Source: JARRQJ01 sp963810615 (GTDB lineage Bacteria; Pseudomonadota; Gammaproteobacteria; DRLM01). Taken from it: 64,000 nt of DNA. Every line of letters begins with the position of its first letter. The first letter of the stretch is position 1. The notes under the pieces are model-generated. The model was given only the letters and a program-made list of their open reading frames with translations, did not search any database and was not told the DNA's origin. Location of the stretch: NCBI GenBank assembly GCA_963810615.1, contig CAWEOA010000004.1, positions 1 through 64,000 of the forward strand, given 5' to 3'. A program made the position numbers and the translations under genes. Positions 9,347-17,895 of the stretch are shown here, piece by piece.

Positions 9347-9482
9347 AACGCCAGATTTGGCCAAAAGAGAAAGTCCTATGATCATGCGAATCCGACAACA
9401 CCCGTCAGGTCAGATCTAACTAATCCAAATTGTAGTAGTCGCGACCTGATCTGACAGTTACCGGTTCCGAGGAAGCAGTATT

Positions 9483-9735
9483 TGTCAGGTCAAGTTCAAG
9501 CCACCGACTTTTCCTTCCAAATCTGTTTGCCGTCATTCCAAGTGATTATTGGAGTGCGGCCACAACACATTTTGCCTTGATGCGTGCGTTCATTATTGTA
9601 GTACGCGACCCAGGTGTCCAGGTCGGTCTGCAGACCTGCCAGATCAGTGTAGACTTTCTTGCGGAATGTCACTTGATAGAATTCCTGCAATATCGTCTTA
9701 TGGAACCGTTCACAAATACCATTGGTTTGTGGTGA
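9483..9735 (-). pseudogene. IS481-family transposase, C-terminal remnant
   Basis: The minus strand encodes about 80 residues typical of the end of an rve/DDE integrase core: SPQTNGICERFHKT, followed by LDTWVAYYNNERTHQG and CGRTP. The final catalytic Glu sits in ICERFH. The reading frame ends with a stop at 9496-9498. Just outside, TGTCAGGTCAAG (from 9483) may be the element's terminal repeat. The N-terminal two thirds are missing. The homology ends at about 9733, where an IS3-type end (TGAACCGCC) begins on the other strand, so a later insertion probably broke this copy. No intact transposase remains. Confidence 0.75.
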
Positions 9736-9940
9736 ACCGCCCCGGGTTTTGAGGAGGCTCCAACTTTTGAAAGAATGGAGCCATGAACAAGTCGAACAAG
9801 TTGTCACCTGAGGTCCGTGAGCGTGCGGTGCGGATGGTACAGGAGCACCGTGGGGAGTACCCGTCGCTGTGGGCGGCCGTGGAGTCGATCGCTCCAAAGA
9901 TCGGCTGTGTGCCACAGACACTGCTGGAGTGGGTCCGACG
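9733..9940 (+). pseudogene. IS3-family left end with truncated orfA
   Basis: The segment begins with TGAACCGCC, a plausible terminal inverted repeat. An ATG at 9783 encodes the helix-turn-helix start of an IS3 OrfA: LSPEVRERAVRMV, then a PSLWAAVESIAPKIG stretch and LLEWVR. After about 52 residues the family similarity stops (near 9938) and the frame runs on into unrelated sequence to 9977. OrfB and the right end are absent. It is an insertion into the IS481 remnant, followed by deletion. Confidence 0.72.
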
Positions 9941-10346
9941 TCACCTATCCTTACGGGTCCTTTTGCTCGGCGGTTGATTAACGCATCGCCCCACAAGGGT
10001 CGCGGATGGATCCCTACTCCTCTCTTCGCCGCCCGATAAAACCCACTAAACTTATCGACAACTATGGCTTCCCGGTTACGGCTCCCCTACAAACACGGAC
10101 CGAACCGCAACCGGCATGGCGCCATCCCGAACCGCCAATACGCCTGGGAACTCAAGCACTAGGGCTTTGGACGGCGCCGGGCAAAATATAAATAGCTAAT
10201 TTGGGGAATATGGTATATGGTGCCGCTCGGTAGCAGATTTTTTCTAGCGGTTCCGGTAGCTCCTCGCAGTGTAAACAGCAGCCCCTCCCGTGACATCTCA
10301 GCAACAATCTGCACTATTACATTGTTTTTTTATAGAGGTAACTAGA
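9941..10346. other. Region between IS remnant and cold-shock gene
   Basis: No supported gene was found. Short open frames from 9977 to 10200 have no ribosome-binding site. The last 100-150 bases before 10347 are presumably promoter and 5' leader of the cold-shock gene, which in this family is often long and structured, but no specific motif is claimed. Confidence 0.4.
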
Positions 10347-10550
10347 ATGGCTACAGGTACAGTTAAGTGGTTCAATGACAGCAAGGGTTTCGGATTCATT
10401 ACGCCCGCCGATGGCAGCGCGGATGTATTCGTACATCATAATTCGATTCAGGCTAGCGGCTTCAAATCGCTGGCTGAAGGGCAACAGGTGACTTATGACA
10501 CCGAGCGCGGCCCCAAGGGTCTGAACGCGACCAATGTTGTTCCGCAATAA
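10347..10550 (+). CDS. Cold-shock domain protein (CspA family)
   Basis: The product has 67 residues, the standard CSD size. Both RNA-binding motifs are intact: KGFGFI (RNP1) and VFVHH (RNP2). The N-terminal TGTVKWFN and the C-terminal GPKGLNATNV are also standard. It is a single-strand nucleic-acid binding protein of the cytoplasm acting as an RNA chaperone. The ATG at 10347 has GAGGT 7 bases upstream; the frame is open further upstream but the family start is here. The gene is monocistronic and is followed by a strong terminator 33 bases after the stop. Confidence 0.97.
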   Translation: MATGTVKWFNDSKGFGFITPADGSADVFVHHNSIQASGFKSLAEGQQVTYDTERGPKGLNATNVVPQ

Positions 10551-10582
10551 GTAATCCTAGGTAGGTTTCTTACCTGGACAGA

Positions 10583-10610
10583 AGCCCCGCCACACGGCGG
10601 GGCTTTTTTT
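10583..10610 (+). terminator. Strong rho-independent terminator of the cold-shock gene
   Basis: A 9-bp stem AGCCCCGCC (10583-10591) / GGCGGGGCT (10596-10604) with loop ACAC is followed by a run of seven T. Confidence 0.95.
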
Positions 10611-10719
10611 ATGCCCGAAACCTGGACGGCATGGATTTCATTGAACCTACGGGACGACGACCCAAGGGGGATATTACCCCATGGCATCATTTCAAAGAAA
10701 AGACCTTGATTACGCCGTC

Positions 10720-10739
10720 ATTCCGGCGAAAGCCGGAAT
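10720..10739. repeat. Interspersed palindrome of the ATTCCGGC-GAAA-GCCGGAAT type
   Basis: A perfect 8-bp stem closes a GAAA tetraloop. This motif, within the longer GTCATTCCGGCGAAAGCC context, recurs in intergenic regions of many proteobacteria as a REP-like element. It lies between the cold-shock gene and the end of the Ada-like gene. Confidence 0.7.
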
Positions 10740-10861
10740 CCAGCATTAAAAAAGATATGCCGATATCAGGAGCCCGCCAGGTCCTTGCAGAAAGATAACT
10801 CCACCCCTCAAGGGCTGTCGGTTGAGCTGAACCACGCGAAACCGATGAGGGTAAGTGGGTC

Positions 10862-11752
10862 TTATCCTTTTCGCGAAACAATGCGAGGGTCGGAACCCAT
10901 GACGCCGGGCGCTTTCACGCTAAACCCCGACGAACTCTCCCACGCCATGATCGCCCGCTTGCGCACCCGCCCCCAGCGGTAATCGCCCACCACGCCGGTC
11001 TCGCGAATCACGCGATGGCATGGAATAAGATAAGCCAGAGGATTCTTCGCCACTGCGCTGCCCACGGCGCGGGCGGCGGCGGGCTTGCCGAGTGCAGCCG
11101 CCAGACGACCGTAACTGACGAGTGTTCCGGGCTCAAGCTGCAGCAAAGCACGCCACACCCGCAACTGAAACACCGTACCCTTTACGAATGCCCGCAAGCC
11201 TGGCCCCGAGAAGGCGGCACCCGGCCGTATAAATATTCTCTCGGCCAAGCGCGCAGCGGTGACATCGTCCCGATGCAACAACGCCAATGGCCAACTATCC
11301 TGAAGCGCACGCCATTCCCCCTCACCGTTTTCAGACTCGACAAAAGCAAGCCGGCAAATACCACGCGGACTCTCCGCCACCAAACAAGCTCCGAACGGAC
11401 TGTCGGCATAGCCGGCGGTAATCGTCCAGCCCGCGCCGCCGGATTTCAATTCGCCGGGCGATGCCGCCTCGAGGCTGACACAAAGATCATGCAGGCGACC
11501 GGGACCTGACAGCCCCGACCTCAGCGCGGCAGCCATAACGCTCTCCCCCTTGCGCAGCGATTCCTTGGCATGCGCCAGAGTAAGGCACTGCAGAAAATCC
11601 TTGGGGGTGATCCCCGCCCATGCAGAGAACAGGCGGTGAAAGTGGAATGGGCTTAAACCGACGCAATCCGCCAAACTCGCCAGATCGGGTTGATCGACGT
11701 AGCCTTCGTCCAGATAGCGGATGACGAGAGCGATGCGCTGATAATCGTTCAT
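10862..11752 (-). CDS. Ada-type regulator/O6-methylguanine-DNA methyltransferase, without the N-terminal zinc domain
   Basis: The product has 296 residues. Residues about 5-100 form an AraC-type double helix-turn-helix (LASLADCVGLSPFHFHRLF). The C-terminal half is a methyltransferase domain with the active-site PCHRVI followed by GDYRWG. The Cys accepts the alkyl group from O6-methylguanine in a suicide reaction. The N-terminal Ada domain with four zinc Cys (methylphosphotriester sensing) is absent, so it cannot be a classical adaptive-response sensor. The HTH may still bind DNA. ATG 11752 is chosen since the HTH begins right after it; a GTG at 11788 is possible but has no ribosome-binding site. 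It stands alone. Confidence 0.9.
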   Translation of the reverse strand: MNDYQRIALVIRYLDEGYVDQPDLASLADCVGLSPFHFHRLFSAWAGITPKDFLQCLTLAHAKESLRKGESVMAAALRSGLSGPGRLHDLCVSLEAASPGELKSGGAGWTITAGYADSPFGACLVAESPRGICRLAFVESENGEGEWRALQDSWPLALLHRDDVTAARLAERIFIRPGAAFSGPGLRAFVKGTVFQLRVWRALLQLEPGTLVSYGRLAAALGKPAAARAVGSAVAKNPLAYLIPCHRVIRETGVVGDYRWGRVRKRAIMAWESSSGFSVKAPGVMGSDPRIVSRKG

Positions 11753-11920
11753 GGCAACATTCTGCCATGGAGAGAAGCCGGCTCCCACCCGATTCTTGCG
11801 CCTTCAGCGCCCGAAGCCTGCCGTCGAAACTGACAATACCGTTTTTTGCCTGGAAACTATCTCAATATTGGTATGTTGCTAAAAATCAATCTGGGGCCAT
11901 TTTCGCACATAGCATCTACA

Positions 11921-12040
11921 CCCCCTCTCCCTCCGGGAGAGGGCGGGGGTGAGGGGATAAATGCATTGTAATCATGATTAGCCCCCTCATCCTGTCGGCT
12001 ACGCCCCCCTCACTTCGATCTCCCCGGGGGGAGAAGGGAC
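11921..12040. repeat. Pair of CCCTCTCC-type interspersed repeats in opposite orientation
   Basis: The segment 11921-11957 (CCCCCTCTCCCTCCGGGAGA, then GGGCGGGGGTGAGGGG) and the segment 11981-12040 (CCCCCTCATCC ... CTCCCCGGGGGGAGAAGGGA) are two divergent copies of a common proteobacterial GC-rich repeat facing each other. Each contains an internal palindrome (CTCCGGGAG; CTCCCCGGGGGGAG). They lie in the 490-base gap between the Ada-like gene and the lipoprotein, which otherwise holds no gene. Confidence 0.7.
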
Positions 12041-12244
12041 TAAAATCATTTGTTTCACCAAACCACACAGCTAAATATTTCGTGACGCGCATAAATCCGA
12101 TTTTGAGATAGATTCTAGTGAAGACATACCCCGGCGCAAGTTATAAGCCATCAAATAGTTGTAACGATCGCCGTATTTGCGGCAATATTACAAGTCTTGC
12201 CCATACTTCCGATCAATCCTAATGCAAAATCGAAGTGAATCGCG

Positions 12245-12829
12245 ATGAAACCTAACTACGCAACTGCCATCTTGTGCATCCTCACCTTGGCGGGGTGCGC
12301 GGCTGGCAATCGTTACCAGTTGTCCAAAGACGACGAAGGCCGTCTCGTACGTCTCGACACGCGAACCGGTGAGGTCATGCTGATCGAAGGCGACCAACTG
12401 ACCCCGGTAAAAGGAGCGGCGGCGACTGCGACCCACAGCGACCCTCAGGACGAACAAATCCCACAAGTCATGCTGCCCGATGGCGGCAAATCGTGGCCGA
12501 CGCTCAGCTTGCCGGAACTGGGCAACACCAACGCGGAGCTCACCAGCTACTGGTACAATGGCAAGCTGCACTACGTCCTCGAACTGCATCCCATGTCGAA
12601 AAGACTAAACCTCGTGTACAGCGGATATTACAGCAATCCCTCTTTCTCCCTGACGGTAAGCAACACGGCCGGCAAGCATGTGGCATGGACCGCCCTGCCG
12701 GCGACTCGCCTCAAACACACGATCAACAAGACGCGCAACGAAGAGCAACTGTCCGCTGAGGGTGTAATACTGATGTCCAAAAAGGATTATGACAGCCTAG
12801 CCACGTGGAAGTTGCGATGGAATCCGTGA
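12245..12829 (+). CDS. Lipoprotein of unknown function
   Basis: The product has 194 residues. The start has a signal peptide ending in a lipobox LAGC with Cys near residue 18, so it is lipidated and anchored in a membrane, probably the outer one. The next part is a short strand-rich segment (YQLSKDDEGRLVRLDTRTGE) reminiscent of a small beta hairpin domain also seen in phage-like or envelope proteins. A Pro/Asp-rich linker (about 60-85) and a beta-rich C-terminal domain (about 95-194) follow. I do not recognise the family. The ribosome-binding site is weak. It is monocistronic and convergent with the deaminase gene, whose stop is 66 bases away. Confidence 0.75.
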   Translation: MKPNYATAILCILTLAGCAAGNRYQLSKDDEGRLVRLDTRTGEVMLIEGDQLTPVKGAAATATHSDPQDEQIPQVMLPDGGKSWPTLSLPELGNTNAELTSYWYNGKLHYVLELHPMSKRLNLVYSGYYSNPSFSLTVSNTAGKHVAWTALPATRLKHTINKTRNEEQLSAEGVILMSKKDYDSLATWKLRWNP

Positions 12830-12895
12830 CGGAAGATCAACGTAGCGGGGGAAGATTCACAGACTGAGCTTCGGCGACGCCTCCAAACCGACACA

Positions 12896-13333
12896 TTACT
12901 TGCCAATATCCTCATTCCATAGCCCCGGATGAGCCTTAATAAAGGCCTCCATGAGTTGCCGACACTCGGGGTCATCCACCAGCCTTACCTCAACCCCGCG
13001 AGATCGCACGTAGTCCTCCGGCCCGCGGAATGTGCGATTCTCACCCACGACGATCTTTGGTATCCCGTACAACAGCGCGGCGCCGCTACACATGTCGCAG
13101 GGGGACAGCGTCGAATACAAAGTCGCGCGACTATACTCCGAGGCCTTGAGCCGACCGGCATTCTCCAGGCAATCCATCTCCGCGTGCAGAACCGCGCTCC
13201 CCTTTTGCACGCGCTTATTGTGTCCCCGGCCGACGATGCGACCGTCGATCACCAACACGGAGCCGATGGGGATCCCACCTTGCGCTAAACCTTTCCTCGC
13301 TTCATCAATTGCGGCTCGCAAAAATTCGTCCAT
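12896..13333 (-). CDS. Cytosine deaminase, small zinc type (yeast Fcy1-like)
   Basis: The product has 145 residues. The zinc-deaminase signature is complete: HAEMD (zinc His and proton-shuttling Glu) and SPCDMC (two zinc Cys). The surroundings closely recall yeast cytosine deaminase: GGIPIGSVL, GRGHNKR.QKGSA, LYSTLSPCDMC.GA, IVVGENRTF, and the tail LWNEDIGK. Yeast-type enzymes convert cytosine to uracil in pyrimidine salvage. Most proteobacteria instead use the unrelated amidohydrolase CodA. AGGAAGG stands 4 bases before the ATG at 13333. There is no partner gene. A guanine or other nucleobase-derivative substrate cannot be excluded. Confidence 0.88.
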   Translation of the reverse strand: MDEFLRAAIDEARKGLAQGGIPIGSVLVIDGRIVGRGHNKRVQKGSAVLHAEMDCLENAGRLKASEYSRATLYSTLSPCDMCSGAALLYGIPKIVVGENRTFRGPEDYVRSRGVEVRLVDDPECRQLMEAFIKAHPGLWNEDIGK

Positions 13334-13546
13334 GACACCTTCCTACCCAATATCAGTACGCGACGTCTCTCCACCGGCAAGAGTAACACCGCTTCCGGCA
13401 AACTCAAACGGATCAGTCCGTGATCCAAGGCATCGATCATCGGCTGGTATAGAGACTATGAATCTTCGTTTTATCATTTCGGACTCCTCGTTAGTTTGAG
13501 GTGTCCGTTCTAGCGGGGGAAGTTCAGCGTCGGCTTGATGGGTTTA

Positions 13547-14075
13547 TTAGCAGTCCTCTCTCGTATAGAAAAGCTCGGTTTGCTGTTGCGGTTTGTACTT
13601 GTCATGGTAACGGATTATCTCCTCGGCCAATCCCAGTGTGTCTGGAGTTGTTTCGGACCGTTCGATTAGACGAATAGTCTCTTTTTCTTTTTTTATATAA
13701 TCTTCGACATCCTCAGATACTTCGCATTCGCTCTCATCGGCCCAAAGACTATGGCACATGCGCTTCACATACACCAGGCAGTCAACAGACGTTATCAATT
13801 TCCTCCAGCACCCTCAGCAGACACACACCGTCAATAACATAGCCGTCGAGGTAGGATATCTTTTGTTTTATCTCGTCGTACTCAGATAAGCTAAAAATCC
13901 GCCCCGTTTCTTGACAAGAAAATCTATCCAAATTCAGGTGGAAAATCCCCAATGCACTCGCCAACGCAGCAGAAAACGTAGATTTTCCGGCACCATTTGT
14001 TCCATCTACCCCAATACGGCAACAACCTTTTTCACGAATATAGGCTGCCAATTTACTTACATCATCCGTTTCCAT
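13547..14075 (-). pseudogene. P-loop nucleoside-kinase-like protein, frameshifted
   Basis: Two overlapping frames on the minus strand look like one gene. The first (14075-13782) encodes 97 residues with a Walker A loop GVDGTNGAGKST (about 22-33), a helix and strand, and VIDGVCLL, like uridine-kinase-type P-loop enzymes. It then stops at IDNVC. The second frame (13798-13547, 83 residues) continues with DCLVYVKRMC and a charged helical tail. Joining them near 13790 gives about 175 residues, a sensible size. The lesion may be a real mutation or a sequencing error. The gene is AT-rich unlike its neighbours, suggesting foreign origin. Substrate unknown. Confidence 0.65.
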
Positions 14076-14327
14076 CTTCTTTTGACTGCTAACTAAAATT
14101 AGTCCCCCTAAAGGGGCATTGTTTTACACCTGCAAGGCGCCTAATCCCATATCGCATATATAAATCCCTTTATTATCAATTAGCCGCCCGGATTTAGGTC
14201 CCCTAATGAGTTTATCTAAACCCACTTCGCAATTTCGTATATCTGTTTCAATCGCGCCGCATTCTCGAAGCGGCGGCAACAGCCATAAAAGGAGGCAGAT
14301 GATATTGTTATGAGACACTCCAAGCCA

Positions 14328-15527
14328 TCACCGCACCGCCACCCTCACCCCATCCTTCACCTGATCATCGGGATGGACGATCACTCGATCTCCCGCTTTG
14401 ATCCCGGACAGTATCTGCGCACTCAGGCCGTTGCGCTGCCCGACCTGCACGTCGCGCTTCACTGCCTTGCCGTCTTGCACCACGAACAATGCCCACTTCT
14501 CGCCGTCGCGGAACAGGGTGCTGGCCGGTACTTGTAAAACATCGTCGCCTTCCCAGAGGATGAAACTGGCCTCGACGCGGTAGCCGTCACCCAGGGTTTG
14601 CCACTGCGCGGCGGGCGAGGTGAAGTCGACGATGACCCATACCCGCTGTTCCTCCACGCCCAGCGCGGAGACCTTGGTGAAGCCCACCGGTTCGACGACG
14701 CGCACCTTGCCCTCCAGTTTGCCGTCACCGCCCCAGCGTTCGAATTCCACTTTGGTGCCGGGGTGGAGTCGCACGGCGTCGGCGGAGAGTACGTCGACCT
14801 CCACTTCCAGTGCATGGGGGTCGCCGACCTCCATGAGCGCCTGTCCCGCCGCCACCACGCCTTCGCTCTTGCGCGGGATCTTGAGTACGCGACCCGTCAC
14901 CGGCGCACGCACCATGATGGGTTCCTTGCCGGCAGCGGGTTGGGCGGCGAAACGCAACGCGGTCTGCGCCGCCTCCATGTCGTAGCGGGCGGTGTCCACG
15001 GCGAATTGCGCGGAGCGCAGTTGCGCCCGGCTGCGTTCCGCTTCGGCGACGGCGCGGTCCACCGCGTCCTGGCCGATGTGGCCGTCGGCGTGCAGTTTGC
15101 GGAGTCGCTGCAATTCCTTTTGCGCCAGGTCGGCGCCGGCCTTAGCGGCCTCCACGTTTTGTTGCGCGACCTTGACCGCGGCCTTGGCAGCAGCGACCCG
15201 CGCTTCAGCGGCGGCTTGCTGGCGCGGGCTCAGCACTTCTGCGGGCATGGGTTCGAGTCGCACCACGGGCGCGCCCTGCTCAACACTGTCGCCCACTTCG
15301 AAATCGATACGCTGGGCGTAGGCGGCCACCGGCGCGGAGATCACATAACGGTCGACCACACGGGTCTTGCCCTCCTGTTCGATGGTGACGCGCAACGGAC
15401 CGCGGTTCGCCGCGCCCAGGTCCACCGCCACCGGTTGGGGACGAAAGCCGTAGAACAGTCCCACGGCGATCAGGATTGCGAGCACCGCGAGAAAGATTCG
15501 TCTACGTAACAACACATGATTTTTCAT
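14328..15527 (-). CDS. Periplasmic adaptor (HlyD/MacA-type membrane fusion protein)
   Basis: The product has 399 residues. A single N-terminal membrane anchor (about 10-28) is followed by a barrel-sandwich (biotinyl-lipoyl) half, a long Ala/Glu-rich coiled coil (about 100-190, hairpin type), the second half with VRAPVTGRVL, and a beta-barrel/membrane-proximal part ending GDRVIVHPDDQVKDG. It should bridge the inner-membrane ABC permease to an outer-membrane exit duct; no TolC-type gene is adjacent. GGAG precedes the ATG by 8 bases, inside the end of the permease gene, which stops 4 bases before this start. Last gene of a three-gene ABC operon. Confidence 0.92.
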   Translation of the reverse strand: MKNHVLLRRRIFLAVLAILIAVGLFYGFRPQPVAVDLGAANRGPLRVTIEQEGKTRVVDRYVISAPVAAYAQRIDFEVGDSVEQGAPVVRLEPMPAEVLSPRQQAAAEARVAAAKAAVKVAQQNVEAAKAGADLAQKELQRLRKLHADGHIGQDAVDRAVAEAERSRAQLRSAQFAVDTARYDMEAAQTALRFAAQPAAGKEPIMVRAPVTGRVLKIPRKSEGVVAAGQALMEVGDPHALEVEVDVLSADAVRLHPGTKVEFERWGGDGKLEGKVRVVEPVGFTKVSALGVEEQRVWVIVDFTSPAAQWQTLGDGYRVEASFILWEGDDVLQVPASTLFRDGEKWALFVVQDGKAVKRDVQVGQRNGLSAQILSGIKAGDRVIVHPDDQVKDGVRVAVR

Positions 15528-15531
15528 GACT

Positions 15532-17895
15532 TCACTCCGCGGTCTTCAGTACGGAAATCAAATCGAGTTTATCCAGGCGGCGGCGTACGATCAGCCCCGA
15601 CAGCGCAGCGGATATCAGCACCACCGTCACGGCGAAGGCGTAGGTCGCGGGGACCAATATTACCGGTACTCGATAAAGATCGTTCTGCATGTTGTGGGCG
15701 ATGAAATAGCACATTTCGATTCCCAGCCACAGCCCCAGCGGAATGGCAAAGAGAGTCAGGATACCCAACTCGCCGAGGAGAATGTAGGAGATCTCGCCGC
15801 GGGTGAATCCCAGCACCCGCAGGCTGGCCAGTTCGCGGCCGCGCTCGGTAAGAGCGATGCGGGCGCTGTTGTACACCACTCCGAAGGAGATAATCACGGC
15901 AAACACCGTGGCGACATAGGTGAAAAACAGCATTGTCTCCTCCATGACCTTATTGAAGTTGCGAATCTCCTGGACGCGTTCCGCGACGCCGGCAACCCGC
16001 GGCATGCCCTTGAGTGCGGTAAACAGTTCCTGGAGGTGCGCACTGTCCACGCTGAGATAGGCGCCGGAGATGGCTGATCCTTCGCGCATGAAGCGATTTA
16101 AGGCATGGATATCCATGTAACCAGACACGCCCATGTACTCCTTCACCACACCCACCACGGTGGTCTCGCGTGTCGGACGGTCCCCTTCCAGGACCTCTAC
16201 CGTCAAACGATCGCCCGGATGCACATCCAAACGTTTGGCCAGATAGTCGGTGAGCAGGATACCGTCGTGCGGCAGCGCGACGCGCTGCAGATCCACATCC
16301 AGCAGGCGCTGGATATCGCCTCCCGGTTCCATGCCGCGGATGCCGGTGCGATAGCTGCGCCGGCCGTGGCGCAGGCGTACCGCCACCTCGCGGAACACCT
16401 CCACGTGTTGCACGCCGGGCAAACTCCGCAGATCGAAGCGCGCCTTATACGACGTCGGTTCGGTGAAGGTGACGGAGAGATCCTGGCGCTGCGCCATGCC
16501 GTACTGGACGTGCACCATGTAGCCGACGGTATCGCGCTGAAACAGACCGGTGAGAATGATGCCGCAGGCCAGGGCGATGCCCAGCATGGTGAACATGGAC
16601 TTCACCGCACGACGTTGAATGTGGCGCAGGATCATGCGCGCGGGTTGTGACAACCAGCGCTTGAGCCCTATCTTCTCCACCCAGCTCGCATGATAGCGGG
16701 CGGGCGGTTCGGGGCGCATGGCCTGCGCCGGTTTGAGCTTGGCGGCGCGCCACACGGCAAACAGCGTCCCCGCCCCGGCGGCCAGCAGGCTCGCCGCGGC
16801 CGCCTCCACCACCGTCAAGGGTTGCAGGCTGAACTTCAAATAAGGGAAGCGATAGAACTCGGCGTAGATCGCGGACAGCTCCTTGCCCAACCACACACCC
16901 AGGGCGGTACCGGAAACGATGCCGGCGCCGATGATGGCCGACACCAGTTTGAGATAATGTCCCAGCACCGCGAGGTTGCTGTAGCCGAAGGCCTTGAGCG
17001 TCGCGATCTGCTCGCGCTGCATGGCCACCATGCGCCCGATCACGACGTTGAGCAGGAAGGCGGCGATGCCCATGAACAGCGTCGGAAACAGGCTGGCCAG
17101 GGTACCGAGCTGCTCAAGTTCCTGGGACAGGAAACGGTGGGAACGCTGATCCTCGCGCGCATAGGCGCCGAGACCGCCGTAAGGATCGAGCAGCGCATCG
17201 AGGCGATCGATGACCTCTTGCGCATCGGCCCCGGGCCGCAGACTCAGCGCCGCATCGTTGAAAGCGCCTTCCAGGTCATAGGCCTGACCCAGGGCGCGGC
17301 GCCCCATCCACATCACCCCGAAACGCTTGTAATCGGGGAACACCGAACCGGGACGCAGTTGCTGCACGAACTCCGGCGACAAGGCGGTACCCACCAGGGT
17401 CAGCAACTGGCGGCGGCCGTTGAGGATGGCGGCGAAGCGGTCGCCGAGCTTCAGCTTATGGGCCTCGGCGAAGGGCGTGCTCACCACCACCTCATCCGCG
17501 CTGTAAGGCGCGGGCAAGTGCCCCTCGCGCAGATACAAGGCATTCAAACCCTGATGGCCGCTGTCGGGCAAAGACACCATCAGCGCCGTCACCGGCTCGT
17601 TGAAATGCGGCATGTCGAGACGCACCAGCGAAACCACCCGCGTCTCCACCTGATCCACGCCGGGAATGTCGAGCATGCGCTGCCGCAACGTCTCCGGCGC
17701 CCGTTTCAAGGACACGAACACGTCGGCGAAGCGGTATTCGCGGTAATAGGTCTGTTGCGAGGTGATCAGGGCATTCAAGGTGGTGAGAAACATGATGTAA
17801 GTGCCGACGCCGCACATCACCACCAAGGCGATGGCCAGGGCCTGGCCCTTCATCTGCCAGAGATCGCGCCACATCTTGCGGTCCAGGGCCTTCAC
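15532..17895 (-). CDS. ABC transporter permease with two FtsX domains (MacB/DevC-like)
   Basis: The product has about 787 residues. An N-terminal membrane helix (about 18-38) is followed by a large periplasmic domain (about 40-250) and three helices (about 265-390). A second periplasmic domain begins after another helix near 440 and ends with three more helices (about 665-780). This double FtsX layout is that of lipoprotein-type or MacB-like ABC3 permeases, which couple ATP use to periplasmic movement. The GTG start at 17895 overlaps the stop of the ATPase gene as GTGA, so I prefer it to the TTG one codon earlier. No ATPase domain is fused to it. The substrate is not known. Confidence 0.92.
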   Translation of the reverse strand: MKALDRKMWRDLWQMKGQALAIALVVMCGVGTYIMFLTTLNALITSQQTYYREYRFADVFVSLKRAPETLRQRMLDIPGVDQVETRVVSLVRLDMPHFNEPVTALMVSLPDSGHQGLNALYLREGHLPAPYSADEVVVSTPFAEAHKLKLGDRFAAILNGRRQLLTLVGTALSPEFVQQLRPGSVFPDYKRFGVMWMGRRALGQAYDLEGAFNDAALSLRPGADAQEVIDRLDALLDPYGGLGAYAREDQRSHRFLSQELEQLGTLASLFPTLFMGIAAFLLNVVIGRMVAMQREQIATLKAFGYSNLAVLGHYLKLVSAIIGAGIVSGTALGVWLGKELSAIYAEFYRFPYLKFSLQPLTVVEAAAASLLAAGAGTLFAVWRAAKLKPAQAMRPEPPARYHASWVEKIGLKRWLSQPARMILRHIQRRAVKSMFTMLGIALACGIILTGLFQRDTVGYMVHVQYGMAQRQDLSVTFTEPTSYKARFDLRSLPGVQHVEVFREVAVRLRHGRRSYRTGIRGMEPGGDIQRLLDVDLQRVALPHDGILLTDYLAKRLDVHPGDRLTVEVLEGDRPTRETTVVGVVKEYMGVSGYMDIHALNRFMREGSAISGAYLSVDSAHLQELFTALKGMPRVAGVAERVQEIRNFNKVMEETMLFFTYVATVFAVIISFGVVYNSARIALTERGRELASLRVLGFTRGEISYILLGELGILTLFAIPLGLWLGIEMCYFIAHNMQNDLYRVPVILVPATYAFAVTVVLISAALSGLIVRRRLDKLDLISVLKTAE

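Noticed and set aside
11921..12040. CRISPR-like repeat
   Set aside because: Only two inverted GC-rich copies of unequal length with no regular spacers; they fit the REP-like intergenic repeat class.
14598..15509. 303-codon plus-strand frame
   Set aside because: Antisense to the HlyD-type adaptor gene; no motif of its own.
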